This document shows, piece by piece, positions 1-5,283 of a stretch of DNA of 5,283 nt (position 1 is its first letter; each line of letters opens with the position of its first letter). The translations under genes were made by a program, and so were the position numbers. Source of the DNA: an uncultured Opitutaceae bacterium (lineage in GTDB: Bacteria; Verrucomicrobiota; Verrucomicrobiia; Opitutales; Opitutaceae); the NCBI GenBank assembly GCA_903885525.1, contig CAISJA010000309.1:1-5283 (forward strand). Reading direction: 5' to 3'. A model generated the notes under the pieces. The model had not been told where the DNA came from. It did no database searches and saw nothing but the letters and a program-made list of their open reading frames with translations.

Positions 1-5
1 CCGGC

Positions 6-74
6 GGCTCGGTTGTTTTGTTTTTCTTTTTTTCACCCCTGCCTAGTGGCAGATGAAAATCATTCAACCGAGCC
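6..74. repeat. 10-bp perfect inverted repeat in the upstream noncoding region
   Basis: GGCTCGGTTG at 6-15 is matched exactly by its reverse complement CAACCGAGCC at 65-74. The 49-base interval holds a T-rich tract (about 13-33) and a small internal hairpin, CTGCC (39-43) with GGCAG (48-52) around a 4-base loop. The T-tract precedes the small hairpin on the + strand and becomes an A-tract on the - strand, so neither reading is a standard intrinsic terminator. It could be a structured 5' leader, the remnant of an element end, or chance. The repeat is seen; its function is unknown. Confidence 0.5.
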
Positions 75-92
75 ACTTTCTTCGCTCAGTTC

Positions 93-113
93 AGCCGTAG
101 CTGTGGGACGGCT
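93..113. repeat. 6-bp stem hairpin upstream of the large exported protein gene
   Basis: AGCCGT (93-98) pairs with ACGGCT (108-113) around a 9-base loop. No U-tract follows on the + strand (CTGGTTTAGG comes next). Together with the inverted repeat at 6-74 it makes most of the first 113 bases foldable. The rest of 114-185 is moderately AT-rich (for example TTCTAAATATTG at 131-142), but I found no -35/-10 pair with acceptable spacing, so I call no promoter. Confidence 0.3.
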
Positions 114-185
114 CTGGTTTAGGATTACTCTTCTAAATATTGTGCCGATCCTCAGGGCTCATTCAGAAATTTGCGTCCCTGCCCG

Positions 186-3100
186 ATGCCAACCCCGGAT
201 ACTCCCCGCCCTTCCGCAGTTCCGCCCGACCAGCCCCGGCGGCGGTCTGCCGGGTGGCGCATGCTCGCCTGGCTCGCCCTGCCCGCCCTCGCGCCCGCCA
301 CCACCCCGCTCGTGCAGCTGAGCCCGACGCTCTACCACACCGAGCATGCCGTGTTCGTCATCGACACCACCATCCCCTGGTCCAACCCCACCGCCGCCTA
401 CAACGCCCTCTACACGCCCGATCCTACGCTCCTGACCTGGCCGAATCTGGCCAACTACTTCGCCCTTACCACCGCCCATTTTCCCGGCACCTATTTCGCC
501 ATGATTTTCATGGCCAACACGGGCTCCAGCCAGGTGCCCAACTGGATCGATCATCAATTCAAGGCCACGGGCATCGCCACCCCGGGCACGACCAGCAACC
601 CGCCGACCCTGCAAACCGTGGATTTCTGCCGCTACAATCAGAACGGCGGCGCCGTCGGCGCAGCCTTCCTCGGCGTGCTCGATCATGAGCTTGGCCACGC
701 CTGGGCCGCCCGCGTCTTCTACGGCTCCACCCCTGGGCCCACCGCCCTCTCCGACGGACACTGGGCGGAAAACAGCACCATCGACTGCCAGATGAGCCGC
801 ATCTATTCCGACGACAACGGCGTCAGCGACCTGGTCGTGCGCGGCAATCCCGCGGACGGTTTCCACTGGCAGCGCATCGATCGCGCCCGCCACAACGAGT
901 TCCAGCGTCTGTCCGAAGCGGCCCTCTACCTCGCCGGCCTGCGTGCGGAGTGGCCGACCACCTACCTGTTGAACAATCCGGTCTACCAGGCCGACACCAC
1001 CATGGGCAGCTCGTCGGTCAGCACCTTTGACCACCAGCAAATTGTGGACACCCAGGGTGCGCGCAGCCCCGACTACACCACGGCCCCGAAGCGCTTCAAG
1101 GTCGGCTTCGTCTACATCGCCCGCAGCCTCGCCGAGGTGAACACCGTGTACGCCAGCATCGAGGCTTCCGCCGCCCAGTTCTCCGAGGCCGAGACCATCG
1201 ACCACGTCGGCTTCCGTGATCAGGTTCCCTTCCTTTGCGACACCGCTTACCGCGGGAGCGTGGATGGTCGGCTCGCCGATCTCGACGGCAACCCCACGCC
1301 AACCCTCGCCTTGAGCCAGGGCTATGTGCTGAGCACCGACGGCACCGCCTCCCTCGGCTACACCACCACCGTCGCCGCCGGGCCGGCCCCGGCGGTCACC
1401 CTCGTGCCAGCGTCCGCCTGCGCCACCATCAGCGGCGGCACTGTGCAGTTGGCCGGCCTGCCTGACGGCGTGCATTTCTTCACCCTCAAGGCCCAGACCC
1501 TCGCCGGCAAAAAAACCTTCGCCCACTTTGTCGTCGAGGTCGTGCGCCCCGCCGGCAGCGTCACCCTCACCGCCCCGGCCCGGGACCAGGTCGCCCCGGC
1601 CCTTGGCACCGCCACCTTCAGCGTCGCCGCCAGCACCAGCGGCCCGGGCCCGCTCACTTACCAGTGGTTCCGCATCGCCGCCGGGACAAGCACCAGCAAT
1701 CCCCTCGCTGACTCGCCCGGCGTGTACTCCGGCGCCACCTCTGCCACGCTCACCGTCAGCACCACGACCGCCATGGACGGTGATCAATTCTACTGCGTGG
1801 TCAGCGACGGAGCCAGCACCGCCACCAGCAATTTCCAGCGCGATACCATTCTGCGTGTCGATCCGAACCATGCCGCCGCCACCAGCAGCCTGTGCCGCAA
1901 CACTCCCGCCCTGCTCACGGTGCACGAGCTCCCGCCCCAGTTGCTCACTCAGCCCGCCGCCGGCAATGTCGCGGCGCCCAACACGGTCGCCTTCAGCGTC
2001 ACTGCCGCCGGCGCACCCGCGACCTTCGGCTACGAACATTACCAATGGCAGCGGCTACCCGCTGGCTCCTCCACCTGGGCCGACCTCGCCAACGGCGGTG
2101 CCTACACCACGGCGACCACCGCCACTCTGAATATCCTCACCACCGCGCCCATGAACGGCGACCAGTTCCGCTGCGTCGTCAGCAACACCGCCGGCACCGT
2201 CACCAGTGCGGACGCCACCCTCACGGTGGGCACTTTGCCCGCCATCACCACCCAGACCGTCACCGTGCCGGCCGCCGGCGGCGGCACCACGACGTTGCCC
2301 GCCTTCGCCCTGCCCGCCGTCGTGAACCTGTTCGCCGGCGACGCGGCCACGCTGGCCGTGACCGTCACCGGCACACCGCCGTTCACCTACGCCTGGAAAA
2401 AATACGGCGTCACCGTGCCGAACTCCAACTCCACCAGCCTCGCTCTCGCCAGTGTCACGGCCGCCGATGCCGGCGCCTACACCGTGACGGTCACCAACGC
2501 CTATGGCTCCGCCGGCAGTCCCAATGTCATCAGCATCGCCAATCCCATGGCACTCCCTTCCTTTTCCAGCCAGCCCGGGCCGCTGACCGCCCCGGCCCGG
2601 GGCAGCGCCACGTTCAGCGCCACGCTTTCCGGCACCACCGTCCTGCCCCTCGGTTACCAGTGGAACCTCAACGGCGCTCCCCTCGCCGGCGCCTCGGGCA
2701 CCACCGCCGTCCGCAGCCTCTCCCTCCCGCTCACCGATCTCACCGCCACCAACGCCGGCGGCTACAGCGTCACTGTCACCAGCACCGGCGGCTACGCCGT
2801 CAACGCCTACAACACGGTCTTCACCGCGACCCGCTCCGTCGCCAGCAACTCCGCCCTGCTCACCGTCAATTTGCTCCCGCAGGCCATCACGTTCGCTAGC
2901 CTGCCCGACCTGGCTTTTACCTTTGCGTCGCTGGCGCTTTCCGCCACCGCCGATTCCAATCTGACCGTGACCTACACCGTCGTCTCCGGTCCCGCCACCC
3001 TCTCCGAGGGCAGACTCAGTTTCACCGGCACCGGTCGCGTCACCCTCCGCGCCAGCCAGGCGGGCGACTCCACCTACGCCCCGGCGACCGCCGTCGACCG

Positions 3101-3506
3101 CAGTTTCAATGTCACCGCCAATTTCGATTCGTGGCGACAGGCCGCCTTCACCGCCGGGGAACTGGCCGACTCCACCCTGAGCGGCCCCAACGCAGTCTAC
3201 GGCCACGACGGTCTCCCCAATCTCGTGAAATACGCCCTCGGCCTCGCCCCCAAAACCGACGCCACCACCGGCCTGCCCGCGCTGACCAGCGACGGCACCA
3301 ACTGGCTCTACACCTTCACCCGGCCCGCCATCATCACCGATGTCACCTGCACAGTCGAAGCCTCCACCGACCTCGTTGCCTGGTCCATCGTCGGCGTCAC
3401 CCTGGGCAAAATTGCTTCCGCCAACGGCACCGACACCTGGCAGGCCGCCGTTTCCCTCGCCGCTGCGCCCAGCGTCTTCCTCCGCCTGAAAGTCACCCAA
3501 CCCTGA
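186..3506 (+). CDS. Secreted putative zinc metallopeptidase with Ig-like repeats
   Basis: The protein is about 1,106 residues from the ATG at 186. Residues 1-38 look like a Sec signal peptide: an Arg-rich n-region (PRRRSAGWR), then MLAWLALPALAPA with a likely APA|TT cleavage. The ATG at 261 would lose the positive charges and a TTG at 171 would add five residues; none has a clear Shine-Dalgarno. Residues 39 to about 455 form a globular domain with HELGH at 167-171 and DGHW at 190-193, read as a zincin site (His167 and His171 as ligands, Glu168 catalytic, His192 a candidate third ligand). Four Ig-like domains follow (about 459-579, 585-682, 708-784, 791-895) with the usual YQW / GDQFxCVVS or DAGAYTVTVTN signatures. 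Next come a beta domain (about 897-976, 'QAITFASLPD...ASQAGDSTYAPA') and the Verrucomicrobiota-type C-terminal module (about 978-1106). There is no C-terminal membrane anchor. Export and the Ig repeats are well supported; peptidase activity and the substrate are inferred. Confidence 0.88.
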   Translation: MPTPDTPRPSAVPPDQPRRRSAGWRMLAWLALPALAPATTPLVQLSPTLYHTEHAVFVIDTTIPWSNPTAAYNALYTPDPTLLTWPNLANYFALTTAHFPGTYFAMIFMANTGSSQVPNWIDHQFKATGIATPGTTSNPPTLQTVDFCRYNQNGGAVGAAFLGVLDHELGHAWAARVFYGSTPGPTALSDGHWAENSTIDCQMSRIYSDDNGVSDLVVRGNPADGFHWQRIDRARHNEFQRLSEAALYLAGLRAEWPTTYLLNNPVYQADTTMGSSSVSTFDHQQIVDTQGARSPDYTTAPKRFKVGFVYIARSLAEVNTVYASIEASAAQFSEAETIDHVGFRDQVPFLCDTAYRGSVDGRLADLDGNPTPTLALSQGYVLSTDGTASLGYTTTVAAGPAPAVTLVPASACATISGGTVQLAGLPDGVHFFTLKAQTLAGKKTFAHFVVEVVRPAGSVTLTAPARDQVAPALGTATFSVAASTSGPGPLTYQWFRIAAGTSTSNPLADSPGVYSGATSATLTVSTTTAMDGDQFYCVVSDGASTATSNFQRDTILRVDPNHAAATSSLCRNTPALLTVHELPPQLLTQPAAGNVAAPNTVAFSVTAAGAPATFGYEHYQWQRLPAGSSTWADLANGGAYTTATTATLNILTTAPMNGDQFRCVVSNTAGTVTSADATLTVGTLPAITTQTVTVPAAGGGTTTLPAFALPAVVNLFAGDAATLAVTVTGTPPFTYAWKKYGVTVPNSNSTSLALASVTAADAGAYTVTVTNAYGSAGSPNVISIANPMALPSFSSQPGPLTAPARGSATFSATLSGTTVLPLGYQWNLNGAPLAGASGTTAVRSLSLPLTDLTATNAGGYSVTVTSTGGYAVNAYNTVFTATRSVASNSALLTVNLLPQAITFASLPDLAFTFASLALSATADSNLTVTYTVVSGPATLSEGRLSFTGTGRVTLRASQAGDSTYAPATAVDRSFNVTANFDSWRQAAFTAGELADSTLSGPNAVYGHDGLPNLVKYALGLAPKTDATTGLPALTSDGTNWLYTFTRPAIITDVTCTVEASTDLVAWSIVGVTLGKIASANGTDTWQAAVSLAAAPSVFLRLKVTQP
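1569..1584 (+). repeat. 16-bp direct repeat, copy 1 (start of Ig domain 1)
   Basis: ACCGCCCCGGCCCGGG occurs here and again, identical and in the same reading frame, at 2586-2601. Both encode T-A-P-A-R at the first strand of an Ig-like domain (domain 1 here, domain 4 there). The copies lie about 1 kb apart. High GC raises the chance of coincidental identity, but the matching frame and domain position fit duplication or shuffling of Ig units. Confidence 0.5.
2586..2601 (+). repeat. 16-bp direct repeat, copy 2 (start of Ig domain 4)
   Basis: This is the second exact copy of ACCGCCCCGGCCCGGG (first at 1569-1584). It encodes T-A-P-A-R just before the GSATFSATLSG strand of the fourth Ig-like domain. 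Confidence 0.5.
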
Positions 3507-3531
3507 GGAGGCGGTGCCGGCTCCCCCGATC
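3507..3531. terminator. Tail-to-tail junction, weak hairpin only
   Basis: These 25 bases separate the stop codons of two convergent genes. GGAG (3507-3510) can pair with CTCC (3521-3524), with a short CG/CG extension after a one-base bulge. No T-run follows on either strand, so this is not a standard intrinsic terminator. Transcription from both sides may end by another mechanism or overlap here. Confidence 0.15.
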
Positions 3532-4062
3532 CTACTCAATCCGCCCCTCGTCGAACTCGATCAGATCGACCACACTGGCGATCTGCCCGATGCGGTCGGC
3601 ACAACCCATGTTGGTCAACGCCTCGGCGAGGAATTCCCGGCCGGCGGGGGTCATGCCCTTCTGCACGTACTCGCGGTTCCACCGGGCCGCCCGGACCTCC
3701 CCCGGCAGCAGCCGCTTCAGCCCGGCCTCGATCTCCTCGTCGGTGGCCGCATCCCGCACCACCTGCTCGACCGCCGCCGGATCAATCCCAAGGTGCTGGC
3801 AGAGGAACCGGTCCATCCCGCGCTTGAAATTTTTCGCATAACTGGCCGGCAGCTCACCATGCTCCTGCACATACCGGCACTTGGCGAGAAACCGGGGCAG
3901 GTGCAGCAGGCCGGTGCCGGGGTGCGGCTGGTAGGCCGAGGGCAGGCACGTCAGCACGGCGCCGGTGGAGCCGGGAATGGGTTGCGAGGGCATCGCCCCC
4001 CAGCCAACCCATCCCGCCGCCGCTGGCAAGCCCGCGCCGGCCAGCAGATGCGGGGGCTTCAT
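3532..4062 (-). CDS. DUF5069 domain-containing protein
   Basis: The product is 176 residues from the ATG at 4062 and looks cytoplasmic. I recognise the DUF5069 pattern: LLHLPRFLAKCR at 52-63, GELPASYAKNF at 69-79, a Leu-Gly-Ile-Asp segment near 91-94 then ATDEEIEAGL at 106-115, a central RWN at 127-129, and a terminal VVDLIEFDEGRIE (164-176). The family is common in Verrucomicrobiota and has no established function that I know of. The start at 4062 lies 7 bases after the stop of the upstream acetyltransferase gene, with GAGA five bases ahead of it, suggesting translational coupling. The ATG at 3993 (153 residues, behind CTGGGGGGCG) would fit the usual family length better, because residues 1-23 are not recognisable family sequence. 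A start at 4140 would overlap the previous gene by 71 bases and add low-GC codons, so I rejected it. Family call strong; start uncertain. Confidence 0.83.
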   Translation of the reverse strand: MKPPHLLAGAGLPAAAGWVGWGAMPSQPIPGSTGAVLTCLPSAYQPHPGTGLLHLPRFLAKCRYVQEHGELPASYAKNFKRGMDRFLCQHLGIDPAAVEQVVRDAATDEEIEAGLKRLLPGEVRAARWNREYVQKGMTPAGREFLAEALTNMGCADRIGQIASVVDLIEFDEGRIE

Positions 4063-4064
4063 CG

Positions 4065-4071
4065 TATTCTC
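4065..4071 (-). promoter_or_regulatory. Ribosome-binding site overlapping the upstream stop codon
   Basis: On the - strand this reads GAGAATA followed by CG and ATG. The GAGA lies within TGAGAATA, so the acetyltransferase stop codon TGA (4072-4070) shares bases with the presumed Shine-Dalgarno of the DUF5069 gene. This favours the start at 4062 and coupled translation. The same heptamer precedes the acetyltransferase start (4569-4575). Confidence 0.4.
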
Positions 4072-4564
4072 AGCAGATCGAGTCACTTGCTGTGAGCAAG
4101 CGTTTCTCCATTTTATAATTCCGGAATTGCGAGCTAGCATAGGTCACGTCCTGCGACTCCAACGCGACATAGCCATTTTTTTCAAAACAATGCCGGGCGG
4201 TAATGCTCACCTCGCTAACTAAGCGCACTACGCCTTGCGCCCGAGCCAGCTGTTCTATCTCGGCGAGCAGTCGCGTGGCAATGCCACGTTTCTGGCTATC
4301 AGCGCCGACGTAGACCGCATCCACATGCCCATTAGCTTCATATTCAGCAAAACCTAAAATTCGCCCACCTTCCTCCCAAACGAAAGTCGTTCGCTTTCGC
4401 TGTCGCTCTTTCCATTTCACCGGGTTGGGTGCATCTTCCGCCCAGGCACGAACCTGCGCTAGGGTATAGTCCCGGATATTCGTTCGCATCACGGTGTGGT
4501 GGAAAAGCTCGGCAATCTGGCCACAGTCGGCGACGGTGGCTTGGCGAATGATCGGGGCTTTCAT
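4070..4564 (-). CDS. GNAT family N-acetyltransferase, YafP-like
   Basis: The product is a 164-residue cytoplasmic acetyl-CoA-dependent N-acetyltransferase; its substrate cannot be read from sequence. The fold is visible: IIRQATVADCGQIAELF (5-21) as strand 1 and helix 1, DYTLAQVRAWAED (32-44), GRILGFAEYE (67-76) as strands 2-3, VDAVYVGADSQKRGIATRLL (81-100) as motif A with the Q-x-x-G-x-A pyrophosphate loop (Q91, G94, A96), and SITARHCFEKNGYV (120-133) as motif B. From memory the order and wording (AWA, SITA.xFFExxG, xFxNYxM) resemble E. coli YafP. An ATG at 4594 would add ten residues; I prefer 4564 because strand 1 then begins at residue 5, as is usual, and GAGA stands 7 bases upstream. Eight residues (LTASDSIC) extend past the typical end. 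It is the first gene of a probable two-gene operon. Two hand-counted 60-base stretches are 43-45% GC, against about 67% in the DUF5069 gene, hinting at separate origin. Confidence 0.88.
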   Translation of the reverse strand: MKAPIIRQATVADCGQIAELFHHTVMRTNIRDYTLAQVRAWAEDAPNPVKWKERQRKRTTFVWEEGGRILGFAEYEANGHVDAVYVGADSQKRGIATRLLAEIEQLARAQGVVRLVSEVSITARHCFEKNGYVALESQDVTYASSQFRNYKMEKRLLTASDSIC

Positions 4565-4568
4565 AAAA

Positions 4569-4575
4569 TATTCTC
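4569..4575 (-). promoter_or_regulatory. Ribosome-binding site of the GNAT gene
   Basis: On the - strand GAGAATA is followed by TTTT and the ATG at 4564, placing GAGA 7 bases from the start. The ATG at 4594 has no comparable motif at that distance, so this site decides for the shorter protein. Confidence 0.4.
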
Positions 4576-4594
4576 GATTAGCAAGTACCTTCAT

Positions 4595-4751
4595 CGCATC
4601 TAGGCGCGGTGCGCGAGCCTCTCCTGTTTATTTGGCCCGGAAACCGAAAACGCAAGATTTTGGCCAGCCCAAGATCTTAGCCGGGGTTAGTCTGCCCGCC
4701 TCTGCGAGCGCCACTCCCACGATATCATGCCGCACCCGCCCAGGTGACACA
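4595..4751. other. Divergent intergenic region between the GNAT gene and serA
   Basis: No gene is seen here. A short in-frame stretch on the + strand shows no recognisable protein. The region contains the leftward promoter candidate at 4627-4655, an 8-bp palindrome AAGATCTT (4671-4678), and on the + strand a TATCAT (4723-4728) that matches TATAAT at 5 of 6 positions but has no -35 partner at 16-18 bases. If used for serA, the leader would include the hairpins at 4752-4781. Confidence 0.4.
4627..4655 (-). promoter_or_regulatory. Candidate sigma-70-type promoter for the GNAT-DUF5069 operon
   Basis: On the - strand TTGCGT (4655-4650) and AATAAA (4632-4627) are separated by exactly 17 bases. The first matches TTGACA at 3 of 6 positions and the second TATAAT at 4 of 6. 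A transcript would begin near 4620, about 55 bases before the preferred GNAT start. An AGGAG just downstream of the -10 element (4625-4621) lies too far from either ATG to serve as their ribosome-binding site. Weak, sequence-only evidence. Confidence 0.25.
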
Positions 4752-4781
4752 GCCCGGTCTTGCCCCGGGCCGGCGGGCCCG
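4752..4781 (+). promoter_or_regulatory. Two overlapping, mutually exclusive hairpins ahead of serA
   Basis: GCCCGG (4752-4757) pairs perfectly with CCGGGC (4765-4770). CGGGCC (4766-4771) pairs perfectly with GGCCCG (4776-4781) around a 4-base loop. The two stems share 4766-4770, so only one can form at a time. The second ends 16 bases before the serA ATG, where no clear Shine-Dalgarno is visible. The arrangement resembles an attenuator or start-site switch, but there is no U-tract and very GC-rich DNA yields such pairings by chance. Confidence 0.3.
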
Positions 4782-4797
4782 TGATGCTGCCCGTCCG

Positions 4798-5283
4798 ATG
4801 CAGAAGCTCTCCTTCGACAAACGTCGCATCAAATACCTCTTCCTAGAGGGCATTCATGCCAAGGCCAGCGAGGCCCTGGCGACCGCCAGTTACACGGCGC
4901 TCAAATCCCTGCCCAAGTCCCTCGCGGGCGATGCCCTCAAGGCCGCCCTGAAGGACGTCCACTTCCTCGGCATCCGCTCGCGCACCGAGGTCACCGAAGA
5001 GGTCCTCGCCGCCGCCCCGCGCCTCGCCGCCATCGGCTGTTTCTGCATCGGCACCAACCAAGTCGACCTCGCCGCCGCCGCGCGGCGGGGCATCCCCGTC
5101 TTCAACGCCCCCTATTCCAACACCCGCAGCGTCGCCGAACTCGTCCTCGGCGAAATCATCATGCTCTTGCGCGGCATCCCGGCCAAGAACGCCCTCGTCC
5201 ACCGCGGCGGCTGGTCGAAGAGCGCCGAGGGCAGCTTCGAGGTGCGGGGCAAGACCCTCGGCCTCGTCGGCTACGGCCACATC
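4798..5283 (+). CDS. serA: D-3-phosphoglycerate dehydrogenase, 5' part (cut by window end)
   Basis: The frame from the ATG at 4798 is open to the last base, giving 162 residues of a protein normally about 400 long or more. It catalyses NAD-dependent oxidation of 3-phosphoglycerate to 3-phosphohydroxypyruvate, the first step of phosphorylated serine biosynthesis, in the cytoplasm. It matches the E. coli-type SerA I recall almost block for block: IKYLFLEGIHAKASEAL (11-27), HFLGIRSRTEVTEEVL (55-70), IGCFCIGTNQVDL (79-91), RGIPVFNAPYSNTRSVAELV (97-116) and GSFEVRGKTLGLVGYGHI (145-162), the last being the start of the GxGxxG Rossmann motif. The catalytic Arg/Glu/His and any C-terminal ACT domain lie outside the window. 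The start agrees with SerA N-termini, although no clear Shine-Dalgarno precedes it. It is transcribed divergently from the GNAT operon. Confidence 0.95.
   Translation, partial: MQKLSFDKRRIKYLFLEGIHAKASEALATASYTALKSLPKSLAGDALKAALKDVHFLGIRSRTEVTEEVLAAAPRLAAIGCFCIGTNQVDLAAAARRGIPVFNAPYSNTRSVAELVLGEIIMLLRGIPAKNALVHRGGWSKSAEGSFEVRGKTLGLVGYGHI

Noticed and set aside
159..2045. Long open frame on the - strand (628 codons) opposite the large exported protein gene
   Set aside because: Its translation is Gly/Ala/Glu/Arg-rich low-complexity sequence with no domain, as expected from the complement of GC-rich codons. The + strand frame has a signal peptide, Ig signatures and a peptidase motif.
1892..2899. 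335-codon + strand frame rich in Arg, His and Gln
   Set aside because: Frame-shifted shadow of the Ig-repeat coding region; the composition is an artefact of GC-rich codons read out of frame.
2055..3539. Second long - strand open frame (494 codons)
   Set aside because: It is the same kind of antisense shadow: very Gly-rich, no recognisable fold, fully covered by the Ig and C-terminal coding sequence.
4117..4128. 12-bp perfect palindrome AATTCCGGAATT
   Set aside because: It lies inside the GNAT coding sequence and encodes part of the conserved-looking FRNYKM strand, so protein constraint plus chance explains it. There is no second copy or neighbouring operator-like site.
4671..4678. AAGATCTT palindrome as an operator
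   Set aside because: Eight bases of self-complementarity in 200 bases of intergenic DNA is weak, and it does not sit in a recognisable promoter geometry.
4843..5280. 145-codon - strand frame within the serA region
   Set aside because: The + strand encodes unmistakable SerA throughout this interval, and the antisense product is Gly/Ala/Asp-rich without homology that I can recognise.
1..5283. CRISPR array, tRNA/rRNA gene, insertion sequence or phage signature
   Set aside because: I saw no regularly spaced repeats, no tRNA-like cloverleaf, no transposase or integrase and no flanking target duplications. The gene content looks like ordinary chromosome.

Overview
The window reads as chromosomal DNA from a high-GC Verrucomicrobiota bacterium, most likely in or near Opitutaceae. 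This rests on three things: third-position GC-rich codons; a large secreted protein built from the Ig-like repeats and C-terminal 'W..xxFT..EL.D..xSG / DGLPNLxxYALG / LRLKV' module typical of that phylum; and a DUF5069 protein, a family common there. The taxonomic call is inferred from protein style, not from a marker gene.

Layout: 1-185 is a noncoding leader with several inverted repeats. 186-3506 (+) encodes a roughly 1,106-residue exported protein: signal peptide, a putative zinc-metallopeptidase domain (HELGH followed by DGHW), four Ig-like domains, one further beta domain and the phylum-typical C-terminal module. It meets the next gene tail to tail across 25 bases. 3532-4062 (-) encodes a DUF5069 protein. 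7 bases upstream of it, 4070-4564 (-) encodes a YafP-like GNAT N-acetyltransferase, so the two probably form one leftward operon. 4565-4797 is a divergent intergenic region with a weak leftward promoter candidate and two mutually exclusive GC-rich hairpins just ahead of the rightward gene. 4798-5283 (+) is the first 162 codons of serA (D-3-phosphoglycerate dehydrogenase), cut by the window edge at its NAD-binding glycine motif.

The genes do not form an evident pathway: an exported peptidase/adhesin-like protein, a small cytoplasmic operon and serine biosynthesis lie side by side. The GNAT gene is clearly lower in GC than its neighbours and may have been acquired separately. I see no convincing new multi-gene system. 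The least described items are the exported HELGH protein and the overlapping hairpins ahead of serA.
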